Source: Anaerobutyricum stercoris
Lineage (GTDB): Bacteria > Bacillota > Clostridia > Lachnospirales > Lachnospiraceae
Reading direction: 5' to 3'
Assembly: GCA_019116455.1 (NCBI GenBank)
Contig: DXBR01000076.1
Span: 1 to 26,766 of the forward strand
Length of the DNA stretch: 26,766 nucleotides
The translations under genes and the position numbers were made by a program. This document shows, in pieces, positions 8,398 through 16,080 of this stretch. Under the pieces are notes generated by a model. The model was not told the DNA's origin. It searched no databases and worked only from the letters and a program-made list of their open reading frames with translations. Within the stretch, counting starts at the first letter, position 1. Each line of letters starts with the position of its first letter.

Positions 8398-8603
8398 ATC
8401 AGTATGATCTGACTGGGTCTTTGAGAAAACCGCACAATTTTTTAATTATTATATTGTATATTGTACCACAAATTAGACAGTTTGTGCACATCTAAAAAAC
8501 ACGTATTTATGCGGAAAATTCAGTATATAAAGCGAAGCAAGATTGCCCAAAATGATACCATTTAGTAACAAATTAGTAACACAATTTTACTTCCTGATTT
8601 GGG
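8398..8603. other. 206-bp gene-free interval between the orphan MacB-like gene and dgkA
   Basis: It holds a candidate minus-strand extended -10 (TGG-TACAAT, 8460-8468) for the dgkA operon, a direct repeat TTAGTAACA at 8562-8570 and 8573-8581 (11-bp period), and a distant complementary pair GCCCAAA/TTTGGGC that flanks the repeat. No ORF with a ribosome binding site and no clear RNA gene was seen. Confidence 0.5.
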
Positions 8604-9698
8604 CTATTTCTTTTTATTTTTTGTACTTTTTTCAGTTATTTTAAAAAACAAAGCACATCTCAAACTGCTGAAAAAATAACAAATGACAGCCCCGCTTCCG
8701 GCAGCCGCGGCAGTTCCCATGAGCCTGAGTCGATGCAGAGCCATAGGGCTTTTTTCTCCTGACAGAAATGTAGTGAAGTCCTCCGTCTGTTTCTCCGCCC
8801 AGCGGCTCCAGAAGGAAAAGTCCGACCAGCGGGTGGGGATCATATCTTCCGGAATCTGCGGATGAATTCCCGTCAGAAAGAAAAACAGCCACACAAGGCA
8901 CAACAACAGCAGCGCAGCCAGCAGAACCCGGACCGGATATCGCCGGTTTTTTCTCATCAGAGAAAACGTTTGTCCCAGCAGGCTGCTCCATAGCACCACC
9001 GGCAGCAAAAAACTGAATGCCGCTGCCAGATCGGATATCCCTTTCTGGCGACTGATCTCTCCCGTAATCCCATGTCGGACCATAAATTCCTCTATTTGAC
9101 TGGAGCTGCCCTGCTGCTTTTTACCGTTGCTTCCTTCCGATGGAAACCGCAGGGAAATATGATGAAAGGCGACGGCGCTGCTGCCGCCTCCAGCGACTCC
9201 ATTTTCAAAAGATACTCCGTTTCCAGCGGAGTCATGGTCAAAAACGGCCTCCTGCACCACAAGTATCGGCGTATCCTCCGGAAGAATTCCGCGGATGGTG
9301 AAAGTCTCTCCATTGTACTGAAGTTCACTGTTGACAACGTTCCGGCTCCCGAACAGGGTTTCCGCTGTGAGAGCGTCAATGAGGCAGCCGCCGGTATCGT
9401 CCTTTTTCAGCACCGGTCCGTCAAAAAGCAGATCTGAATCTCCATTCAGCAAAAGAGCGGATACATTTTCCTGCCGGTCCCACGCTGTATTTTCCACCAG
9501 TGCGTCTTTTTCTTCCTCCCAGAGAGTGAAAAGAAGAGGCGAGTCCTGCTGCTTTTCCAGCATCCGCATCTCTTCGGCGGCGTCTCCCGTGACAGTGTCT
9601 CCCGCCAGGAGAATCTCTGCATCGGCGGTCGGAGACAGTCCGTCGGCGGCAATTCTTGCCAGGATAAATAAGACGATGGACAGCGCTGTCATAAACAT
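8604..9698 (-). CDS. Orphan MacB/FtsX-like membrane protein (MacB periplasmic core domain, no ATPase)
   Basis: 364 residues from the ATG at 9698, which begins one base after the stop of the HlyD-like gene; the ORF itself runs on upstream inside that gene. Topology resembles a MacB/FtsX permease: one N-terminal helix (about 3-20), a ~205-residue extracytoplasmic region, then three C-terminal helices (PVVLWSSLLGQTF, LLAALLLLCLVWLFFFLTG, GTAAAAGSGAVICYFF). The extracytoplasmic part contains a MacB-PCD-like stretch (TAETLFGSRNVVNSELQYNGETFTIRGIL). It lacks the LERKKEIGILRAIGAS loop of true permeases and has no nearby ATPase. It is the last gene of the five-gene operon. Its role is unknown; a partner of the HlyD-like adaptor is inferred from coupling. 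Confidence 0.62.
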   Translation of the reverse strand: MFMTALSIVLFILARIAADGLSPTADAEILLAGDTVTGDAAEEMRMLEKQQDSPLLFTLWEEEKDALVENTAWDRQENVSALLLNGDSDLLFDGPVLKKDDTGGCLIDALTAETLFGSRNVVNSELQYNGETFTIRGILPEDTPILVVQEAVFDHDSAGNGVSFENGVAGGGSSAVAFHHISLRFPSEGSNGKKQQGSSSQIEEFMVRHGITGEISRQKGISDLAAAFSFLLPVVLWSSLLGQTFSLMRKNRRYPVRVLLAALLLLCLVWLFFFLTGIHPQIPEDMIPTRWSDFSFWSRWAEKQTEDFTTFLSGEKSPMALHRLRLMGTAAAAGSGAVICYFFSSLRCALFFKITEKSTKNKKK

Positions 9699-9699
9699 A

Positions 9700-11235
9700 C
9701 TACGAAGTCTCTTCTTCCTCCCTGACCCGGTCGCCGTCCTCGACGGATCTGCTGGAAGAAATGATGATGGTACTGTCTGCATTGATGACCCCTTCCTTTA
9801 TGGCTGCGTAAGTTTCATTTTTATCAAGGACGGTGACTTCTGTCCGCTGGGCAAACCATTCCTCTCCCAGAACAGATTCTCTTTTCTCCACCGTCAGAAT
9901 ATATTCTTTATTATTTTCTTCCCGCAAAGCGGAAAGAGGAATGGTGGAGGCATATTTTTCTGACTTCTGGGTGACAATCATGGTGGCTGTCTGCCCGATG
10001 GATAATCCGCTGTTTGTGAGAGCGTCGCCGGTGAGCAGTACTGAAGCGTCCAGAGAATCAGCACCCGCCGTGGTTTCTCCATCCGCTCCGCTTTCCGTCA
10101 CGGATTTCAGAGACAGCCCCTCTGCTACCGGAGTCTCTCCATCTAAAGACAGGTAGATTTCCGCATTGTCCGTCAGATATTTTTCATCTTCTTTGGAAAA
10201 CTGAGCTGTAAACCGTATACCGGCACTCAGATCCGCCATGCGCATGACTGCTTCCTCTGTAGTCATACTGCCGGCTGTCACCGCCACATTGGTGATGACT
10301 CCGTCATTGTCCGCTTTGATCTGCCCTTTTGCCTCCTTTATTTTATTCAACTTGCTAAGATTTTTTTCATAAGTGTCTATGGACAGATCGTTGATGACGC
10401 CAGTGTTATCCTTTTCCAGCGGCTTTTTTGCCTCGTCGATGGCCTGCTGCGCTTCACTGAGCGCGCTTTTCTGACTATTTTTGGCGTCCTCATAAGCTTG
10501 TTCTTTTTGTTCCACCAGGCTTTTCAGGCTCTCAATGTTGCCGGTATCCGATTGTTTTCCTTTTCTATTTGCTTTTTTCTTATCTTTTTTAGCCTGCCGC
10601 AAATCCTTTATGGCCTTTTCCAGTTCTTTCTTTGCCGCCGATACAGCGTCGGAGCCGGCGCTCTTGGCGTCAGCATAGTTTTTCTCTGCCTGACGAATGG
10701 ATTTGCTTCTGCTGTCTTCCTGCAGATTTCTGTTATAATCCAGAGCGTCATTGCTGAGCTGCAGAGATTTTATCTCCTTTTCCACCTCGTCAATCTTCTC
10801 CTGGAGCTGTTCCAGATTAATTTTTAACAGCACGTCATCTTTTTTTACAGTATCTCCCACATTGACATATACAGATTCCACCTGCAATCCGGACTCCACC
10901 GACACAGCAGTTTCCCGGTTCTGTATGGCGGTCCCGGCGGCGGAAATTCTATGTTCGATGACCCGGGCCGTCGGCGCGTCCACCTGTACCCTCGGCACCG
11001 TGACACTGTCCGCCCAGCGGGATAAAAATGTAAATAATACCATAACGGCAAGGAAAACTGCCAGCAGCCGGATAGCACGGCTGCGCAGGGACTGCTCGGT
11101 CTGCCACTGAAATTCCAGAATCGCTTTGAGACGATGCTGTATGCCGGATAAAGATGTTCGGAGATCGCGGCTTTTTTGGATATTCCGGTTCTTTTTCATG
11201 ATCTTTAGAAATCCCCCTCTTCTATGTTCTGTCAT
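9700..11235 (-). CDS. HlyD/RND-type membrane fusion (adaptor) protein
   Basis: 511 residues. A cytoplasmic N-terminus is followed by one membrane helix (about 53-72), a first lipoyl-type half (about 105-143, SVESGLQVESVYVNVGDTVKKDDVLLKI), a long charged helical hairpin (about 143-290, rich in Lys/Glu/Ala/Gln), the second lipoyl half (about 303-322, GQIKADNDGVITNVAVTAG) and a beta-barrel region to the end. This is the classic adaptor layout used with MacB-type exporters in Gram-positives and efflux pumps in Gram-negatives. The start has AAAGGAT upstream and sits 4 bases after the MalG-like permease stop, so it is clearly within the importer operon. That pairing is unusual because adaptors serve export. 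Confidence 0.85.
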   Translation of the reverse strand: MTEHRRGGFLKIMKKNRNIQKSRDLRTSLSGIQHRLKAILEFQWQTEQSLRSRAIRLLAVFLAVMVLFTFLSRWADSVTVPRVQVDAPTARVIEHRISAAGTAIQNRETAVSVESGLQVESVYVNVGDTVKKDDVLLKINLEQLQEKIDEVEKEIKSLQLSNDALDYNRNLQEDSRSKSIRQAEKNYADAKSAGSDAVSAAKKELEKAIKDLRQAKKDKKKANRKGKQSDTGNIESLKSLVEQKEQAYEDAKNSQKSALSEAQQAIDEAKKPLEKDNTGVINDLSIDTYEKNLSKLNKIKEAKGQIKADNDGVITNVAVTAGSMTTEEAVMRMADLSAGIRFTAQFSKEDEKYLTDNAEIYLSLDGETPVAEGLSLKSVTESGADGETTAGADSLDASVLLTGDALTNSGLSIGQTATMIVTQKSEKYASTIPLSALREENNKEYILTVEKRESVLGEEWFAQRTEVTVLDKNETYAAIKEGVINADSTIIISSSRSVEDGDRVREEEETS

Positions 11236-11239
11236 AATT

Positions 11240-12091
11240 TCATCCTTTCAGACCGGAAGCGGCAATGCCCTGTTCCAGATAATTCTGTCCCGCCAGAAAG
11301 ACCAGCAGAGCCGGAAGCAGTGTGATGACAGACGCCGTCACCGCCATACCGGCATTGGACAGGGTAATATCCGGCAGAAATAAAGACAACGGCCACAGCC
11401 GCTGATCTTTTAAGAATGTCAGCGGCTGTTCCACCAGATTCCAGTATTCCAGAAAACCGAGCACCGCCTGGGAGATAATACCGGCGCTGCCCAGGGGAAG
11501 ACCGAACTGCAAAAAAATCTGCAACTCCCCCGCTCCGTCGATCCTCGCAGATTCCAGAATTTCCACCGGAATGGAGGAGAAAAAACGGTAAAGAAGAAAT
11601 ACCGGAAATGTGGAAAAAATACCCGGCAGAATGATGGAAAGCTGCGTATCCATGAGACCCATTCCGTTCAGAACCAGGTAATTGGACAGCATGGTAACCT
11701 GAAAGGGCATCAGCATCAGCACCATATACAGGGTAAAGAGCAGATTATGGCATGGAAACCGGTAGCGGGCAAAGGCCCAGGCCGCCGGAACTCCTACCAG
11801 CAGCTGTCCCAAAAGAATCCCTCCGGTAATTTTCACGGAATTCCAGAACATGATGAAAAATTCCGGCGTATCCAGAAGAATTTCAACATATGACCGCAAA
11901 GTCGGATATAAAGGAATCAGAACCAGACGGACAAAGCCGGTGCGCTCCCCGAGAATCGCCCCCAGTACCTGTCCGATCTCCGGGTTTCCCATGAGCGAAG
12001 CGCCGAACAAAAAAAGAATCGGATAACAGGTGAGCAAAGCAAAGATTCCAAGAAAAAATAAAAGCATATGGCTGCGAATCCAATTTCCCAT
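11240..12091 (-). CDS. Carbohydrate ABC transporter permease, MalG-like
   Basis: 283 residues with six predicted membrane helices and the EAA loop EILESARIDGAGELQIFLQFGLPL that docks the ATPase. The C-terminus (LEQGIAASGLKG) is typical for MalG-type (CUT1) permeases. An upstream in-frame ATG at 12109 overlaps the stop of the MalF-like gene by 4 bases, but a strong AAGGAGG lies between it and the ATG at 12091, which is the better start. Family knowledge: pairs with a MalF-like subunit in the cytoplasmic membrane to import oligosaccharides. The extracytoplasmic loop between helices 1 and 2 is about normal. No ATPase gene is present in the operon. Confidence 0.92.
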   Translation of the reverse strand: MGNWIRSHMLLFFLGIFALLTCYPILFLFGASLMGNPEIGQVLGAILGERTGFVRLVLIPLYPTLRSYVEILLDTPEFFIMFWNSVKITGGILLGQLLVGVPAAWAFARYRFPCHNLLFTLYMVLMLMPFQVTMLSNYLVLNGMGLMDTQLSIILPGIFSTFPVFLLYRFFSSIPVEILESARIDGAGELQIFLQFGLPLGSAGIISQAVLGFLEYWNLVEQPLTFLKDQRLWPLSLFLPDITLSNAGMAVTASVITLLPALLVFLAGQNYLEQGIAASGLKG

Positions 12092-12105
12092 GGCAATATC
12101 CTCCT

Positions 12106-12954
12106 TCATATATTGTCTTCCTTCTGCAGTCTGTTTTTCAGCAACAGAATCAGTACGAAAATAATGAAAAATACCAGAACCGCCGCTGCGGACAATTTGT
12201 CCAGGGATAAATCCCGGAACCAGTTTTGAAAAACATGCTGCAAAAGATACATGTGCTCTTCCGGGTAGCTGCCGCCGATGAGATATGCCTCCCGGAATAC
12301 CTTGAAAGAATTCAGCAGAGAAAGCACCGTGATGGTAAAAAAGGACGGCAGCAGATTAGGCAGGGTGATATAAAACAAACATTCCCGCTCACCCGCCCCA
12401 TCCACACGGGCAGCCTCATAAATACTCTCCGGAATGGCGGAAAGTCCTGCCAGCCACAATATGACATCATATCCGATGTTTTTCCACAGATAGGTAAATA
12501 CAAGAATCCAAAAAGAATACTTTGTATTCATCCAGTCTGCTCCGGATATTCCAAAAAGATGAAGAAAACCGTTGAGCAGACCTTGTCCATGGAAAAAATA
12601 TTTCCATAAAAGCACAATGGATGATACGGGAATCGCCATGGGGATCAGGTAAATACTTTTAAAGAATCCCCCTCTTTTTCCTATGCGCCGAATCCAGAGA
12701 CTTAAGGCCAGCGAGGACAGCAGGAGCAGAGGAATACAGATGACTGTAAATCGGATGGAATTGCCGGCGGCCTGCCGGAAAGCGTCGTTTGTCAGGACCG
12801 ACTGAAAATTGGAAATCCCGACAAACTGACCGCCGATGGCGGAAGTAAACGCCCGCCGCAAAACATCCAGAAAAGGAAGCAGTACAAATATGCTGACTCC
12901 CGCCATGCTGGGCAGCAGGAAGAAAACGCCCTTCCATACATTTTTTTTCATCAT
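12106..12954 (-). CDS. Carbohydrate ABC transporter permease, MalF/UgpA-like
   Basis: 282 residues with six predicted helices and the EAA loop ESIYEAARVDGAGERECLFYITLPNLLP. The short N-terminus without the extra MalF periplasmic domain is the form usual in Firmicutes CUT1 systems. Its ATG overlaps the stop of the solute-binding-protein gene by 4 bases (ATGA), so translation is coupled. Family knowledge: forms a heterodimer with the MalG-like subunit and needs an MsmK/MalK-type ATPase, which must be encoded elsewhere. The transported substrate cannot be read from the sequence. Confidence 0.92.
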   Translation of the reverse strand: MMKKNVWKGVFFLLPSMAGVSIFVLLPFLDVLRRAFTSAIGGQFVGISNFQSVLTNDAFRQAAGNSIRFTVICIPLLLLSSLALSLWIRRIGKRGGFFKSIYLIPMAIPVSSIVLLWKYFFHGQGLLNGFLHLFGISGADWMNTKYSFWILVFTYLWKNIGYDVILWLAGLSAIPESIYEAARVDGAGERECLFYITLPNLLPSFFTITVLSLLNSFKVFREAYLIGGSYPEEHMYLLQHVFQNWFRDLSLDKLSAAAVLVFFIIFVLILLLKNRLQKEDNI

Positions 12955-15215
12955 TCGGACAGATACAGCTGTATTTTCTGCATGGCAGTCTGCACCGTAT
13001 CCTCAAGACTCTGATTACCATTCAGATAAGCTTCGCCTTGTTCGTTGATCTGTTCCCGAACCACTGTATCAGTGACCGCAGCCGTATCCAGCGAGTCAAT
13101 GATACCGGAGAGGGCTTTGACATCTTCCTCTGTCGGTACGGTCATATCCAGACTGATCATCTCTCCATCCTCATTGGAGAAAGCCATAGCGCCGCTGGCT
13201 CCTTCCTCCTGCTGCATGAGCGCCTCAAAAGCGGTGCGGTTTACAGGGAGACCGTTTCCAGATACAGAGCCCACTTCCTCAGAAAACATGGTCTTAATAA
13301 AGGCTTTCGCCTCCTCAGCATGTGTACTTTTACTGCTGATTCCGGCTGATAAATACGGAATAAAAATCTTCTGCTCCTGATTATTGAAAAGACCATAAGA
13401 AAACGTCTTTCCTTTTGTCTGCTGGTTGACTGACAAAATAGCCATCAGATCGGCATCTGAACCTATGGTTCCAAGATTTACGTCTATATCCCCGATGAAC
13501 AAATCCAGAGTGCCGCTGCTGCCCACATTGGCAATCCCCTGTGTTTCCAGATCCAGAGCATTTTCTTTGTCGCTGTCCGCGTCGTAAATGGTCTTCGCCG
13601 CTTCAAAAAATTTCTGAAGACCCGCCTGATCTACTTTTGCCCCGTCAATCCACCCGGCGCTGTCCGCATCGAACAAATAGCCCAGTAATGTCTTCGCCGA
13701 AAGATTAATGACCGGGTTATCATTCCCGTTTTGCGCCAGAGATTGTATATGAGAAGCGAGACCCTCAACTGTTCCGGCGGCGTCCACTGCCTGTTTCTCT
13801 CCCTCTACAAATGGCAGAAGGAAACGGGAAGGCAGTCCGTAATATTTTTCATCCTTTTTATAAACTTCACAGAGATTTTCGAAGAGACTGCTGTCTTTTT
13901 TTATCTCTTCCGCCACATCGCTGATATCCATGAGCAGGCCCTTCTCAATGTAATTGTCCACCGGCATGCCGTCCAGAATGATCACATCCGGCCCCTCTCC
14001 CGCCATGATATCGGAATTCAGGGTTCGCAGAGCATCATCGGCAGTCACAGCATTATCGCCGCTGCGGCCGATTTTCAGATTGACATAAATATCGGCGTGC
14101 TCTTTCTGAAAAGCAGAGATAGCCTGGCGGATTTCGGAAGAATCTTCCAGCGCATAGACGGTCAGCTCTTTATCCGGCACCGTGGAGGCGTCGGCGGAAT
14201 AGGCGTATTTTAAAAGCACGTCTCTGTCTGATTCGTCCTTCGCCCACAGAAGAAATGTATCCTCATTGATATGGAACAGTTTCCGGAAACTCGTATTTGG
14301 ATTGCCAAGGGAATTAAGTTCTCCGTTGACCATCTGCTCACTGACGCTTCCGCCGGTATTATAGTGATAAATACCCTGATGACTGGCATAAAAAATATCA
14401 TCGCCATCAGAATCGAAGACCATGGTCTTATCTCCTTGTACATAGGAATTGTCCGTATTTTCTTCTACAACGGCGTCCGGCAGCACGCTGTCCGCTCCGT
14501 TTTCTTCGGCGTCCGTCCGCAAAACATGTATTTCTCCTTCGGAAAAATAGAACAGACGGTTTCCGGAAGCATTAAATATCCTGGCATCGTCAGATGTTCC
14601 GGCCGTACCGGAAACTTCTCCGGTTTCTCCATTGATCCGATAAATATTTTGCTGTAAATCCAGCGCAAACAGGCTGCCGTCCTCCGTGAACTCTCCTTCT
14701 GAGACAAAATTACCAACGGATCCATCCCCGGACGATTCGGTGTCCTTCAGGGGAATGTCCAGTTTTCTGCCCTGACCGTCGGCGGCAAAAAGCCAGTTCT
14801 CCATAGAGGAACCGTCCGCTCCGAAGCCTCCGTTGACAAAAATCTTTCCGTCGGCGGAGATGGCGGCAGCATAAGTAAACGGGCAGTTTGCGGCGTCAAG
14901 CTCTTTTGGAAGAGCAATTTCTTCCCAGGAGCCTCCGTTATTTTTGGAAGAGAAAAGTTTTCTCTCTGCTCCATCTCCTGTGAGAGCCATCATCTCCAGA
15001 GAACCGTCCGAAAGACGCCCGATGGTCTCGACCATGGTGATATCTTCCGGCAGCGTCAGTTCCTCTTCCAGAAAACGGCCTTTCGCTGTTTCACCTGCTG
15101 AAGTACTTCCCTCTGGCGCGGCATTTCCGCAGCCTGTCAGGGATATTATAAGAAGAAGCAGACATAGCAGCCATAAAAGCAATCTATGTCCCGAAAATCT
15201 ACTGGTTACCTGCAT
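12951..15215 (-). CDS. Lipoprotein with N-terminal beta-propeller-like region fused to an ABC solute-binding domain
   Basis: 754 residues, far longer than the usual ~430 for this family. A lipoprotein signal ends in the lipobox LTGC (Cys29). Residues about 45-340 form a repetitive beta-rich region with an Asp-box-like motif (SSKNNGGSW, about 89-97) and blade-like repeats such as DGSLFALD, NRLFYFSEGEIHVL and DDIFYASHQGIYHY. Residues 349-754 match extracellular solute-binding proteins (KELTVYALEDSSEIRQAISA, then GEGPDVIILDGMPVDNYIEKGLLMDISD). The first gene of the five-gene operon, with AGGAGG 8 bases before the ATG. The SBP half should feed the two permeases; the propeller suggests an added surface binding or sensing function. 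Ligand unknown. Confidence 0.85.
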   Translation of the reverse strand: MQVTSRFSGHRLLLWLLCLLLLIISLTGCGNAAPEGSTSAGETAKGRFLEEELTLPEDITMVETIGRLSDGSLEMMALTGDGAERKLFSSKNNGGSWEEIALPKELDAANCPFTYAAAISADGKIFVNGGFGADGSSMENWLFAADGQGRKLDIPLKDTESSGDGSVGNFVSEGEFTEDGSLFALDLQQNIYRINGETGEVSGTAGTSDDARIFNASGNRLFYFSEGEIHVLRTDAEENGADSVLPDAVVEENTDNSYVQGDKTMVFDSDGDDIFYASHQGIYHYNTGGSVSEQMVNGELNSLGNPNTSFRKLFHINEDTFLLWAKDESDRDVLLKYAYSADASTVPDKELTVYALEDSSEIRQAISAFQKEHADIYVNLKIGRSGDNAVTADDALRTLNSDIMAGEGPDVIILDGMPVDNYIEKGLLMDISDVAEEIKKDSSLFENLCEVYKKDEKYYGLPSRFLLPFVEGEKQAVDAAGTVEGLASHIQSLAQNGNDNPVINLSAKTLLGYLFDADSAGWIDGAKVDQAGLQKFFEAAKTIYDADSDKENALDLETQGIANVGSSGTLDLFIGDIDVNLGTIGSDADLMAILSVNQQTKGKTFSYGLFNNQEQKIFIPYLSAGISSKSTHAEEAKAFIKTMFSEEVGSVSGNGLPVNRTAFEALMQQEEGASGAMAFSNEDGEMISLDMTVPTEEDVKALSGIIDSLDTAAVTDTVVREQINEQGEAYLNGNQSLEDTVQTAMQKIQLYLSE

Positions 15216-15246
15216 GTATAAGCACCTCCTGAAATGTTATGCCGTT

Positions 15247-15255
15247 ATCTTAGCA
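15247..15255 (-). promoter_or_regulatory. Extended -10 promoter of the solute-binding-protein operon
   Basis: On the minus strand TGC precedes TAAGAT (15252-15247), 9 bases after the last TAGAGA copy and about 31 bases before the ATG at 15215. No consensus -35, as expected for an activator-dependent promoter. Confidence 0.65.
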
Positions 15256-15322
15256 CAGCAGTCTCTATTTTTTCTCTAAAAGAGTCTCTAATTTTTGTCA
15301 GGTTTTAGAGATAGTTTAGAGA
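15247..15322. promoter_or_regulatory. Divergent operator: five TAGAGA half-sites in two facing arrays
   Basis: Two TTTAGAGA copies are on the plus strand (TAGAGA at 15306-15311 and 15317-15322). Three TAGAGA copies are on the minus strand (plus coordinates 15285-15290, 15273-15278, 15262-15267). Start-to-start spacing is 11-12 bp, one helical turn. In each direction the last copy is exactly 9 bases before an extended -10 box. Direct repeats at helical spacing overlapping the -35 region are the usual binding pattern of OmpR-family activators. The regulator encoded at 15377 is the obvious candidate; this link is inference. Confidence 0.8.
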
Positions 15323-15328
15323 AAAATG

Positions 15329-15337
15329 TGGTATCAT
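15329..15337 (+). promoter_or_regulatory. Extended -10 promoter of the two-component operon
   Basis: TGG followed by TATCAT (15332-15337), 9 bases after the last TAGAGA copy and 40 bases before the response regulator start. No consensus -35 is seen. The mirrored layout suggests autoregulation. Confidence 0.65.
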
Positions 15338-15376
15338 ACCAATGTTTTGTGAAATAAAAACAGAAAGGGAAAAGCT

Positions 15377-16045
15377 ATGAGAATTCTGTTAATTGAAGAT
15401 GATAAAAATCTCTGTGACACATTGAAATATCAGCTGGAACGGGAAGGCATCCTGGTAGATGCCTGCACCGACGGGCTGGATGGGCTGCACTATTTGAAAG
15501 AAGACGCTCATGACATGGTGCTTCTGGATCGGATGCTTCCCACCATGAACGGCCTGCAGGTACTGAGGCGGGCCAGGGAAGCGCAGATAAAAACACCGGT
15601 CATCATGATCACCGCTCTGGGCGAGCTTTATGATAAAGTGGAGGGGCTGGACAGCGGAGCGGACGATTACATCGTAAAGCCCTTTGAATTTCCGGAACTT
15701 CTCGCCCGGATTCACTCTCTTTCCCGCCGCAGCGGCCAGTGGGAAGCTGGCGATTGTCTCTCTTATAAAGATATCAGTTATGATGCAGTGCTCCGCAAGC
15801 TGCAAAAGGGACGGCAGCAGATTCTTCTTTCCCGGAGAGAAGGCTCACTGCTGGAATTTTTTATCCGCAACGCCGGACAGACTCTGCCACGCAGCCTGCT
15901 GCTCTCCCGGGTATGGGGACCGGACGCAGAGGTGGAAGACGGCAATCTCGATAATTATGTACATTTTCTCCGCCGCCGGTTAAAAACTGTAAACAGTGAA
16001 GTATCCTTGATCACCGTGCGGGGCGTCGGTTATGTGCTGGAATAA
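15377..16045 (+). CDS. OmpR/PhoB family response regulator
   Basis: 222 residues. The receiver domain (1-115) has the acidic pocket E7/D8/D9, phospho-acceptor D51 (LLDRMLP), T79 and K101 (VKPFEF). The C-terminal winged helix (about 125-222) ends in the typical YVHFLRRRLKTVNSEVSLITVRGVGYVLE. AAAGGG lies about 8 bases before the ATG. It is transcribed with the sensor kinase (35-base gap) and divergently from the transporter/adaptor operon. Known role of the family: phosphorylation-dependent DNA binding to tandem repeats. Repeats of the right spacing lie just upstream, so it probably controls both operons. Confidence 0.96.
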   Translation: MRILLIEDDKNLCDTLKYQLEREGILVDACTDGLDGLHYLKEDAHDMVLLDRMLPTMNGLQVLRRAREAQIKTPVIMITALGELYDKVEGLDSGADDYIVKPFEFPELLARIHSLSRRSGQWEAGDCLSYKDISYDAVLRKLQKGRQQILLSRREGSLLEFFIRNAGQTLPRSLLLSRVWGPDAEVEDGNLDNYVHFLRRRLKTVNSEVSLITVRGVGYVLE

Positions 16046-16080
16046 ATCAGATATATTCTGGAATGAAAAGAGGAGAATCC

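Noticed and set aside
8545..8596. GCCCAAA/TTTGGGC stem as terminator of the transporter/adaptor operon
   Set aside because: The loop is more than 35 bases and no T tract follows on the minus strand, so it is not a convincing terminator.
9331..9963. 210-codon plus-strand ORF
   Set aside because: Antisense to the MacB-like and HlyD-like genes, low-complexity Ser/Phe composition typical of a shadow frame, no Shine-Dalgarno.
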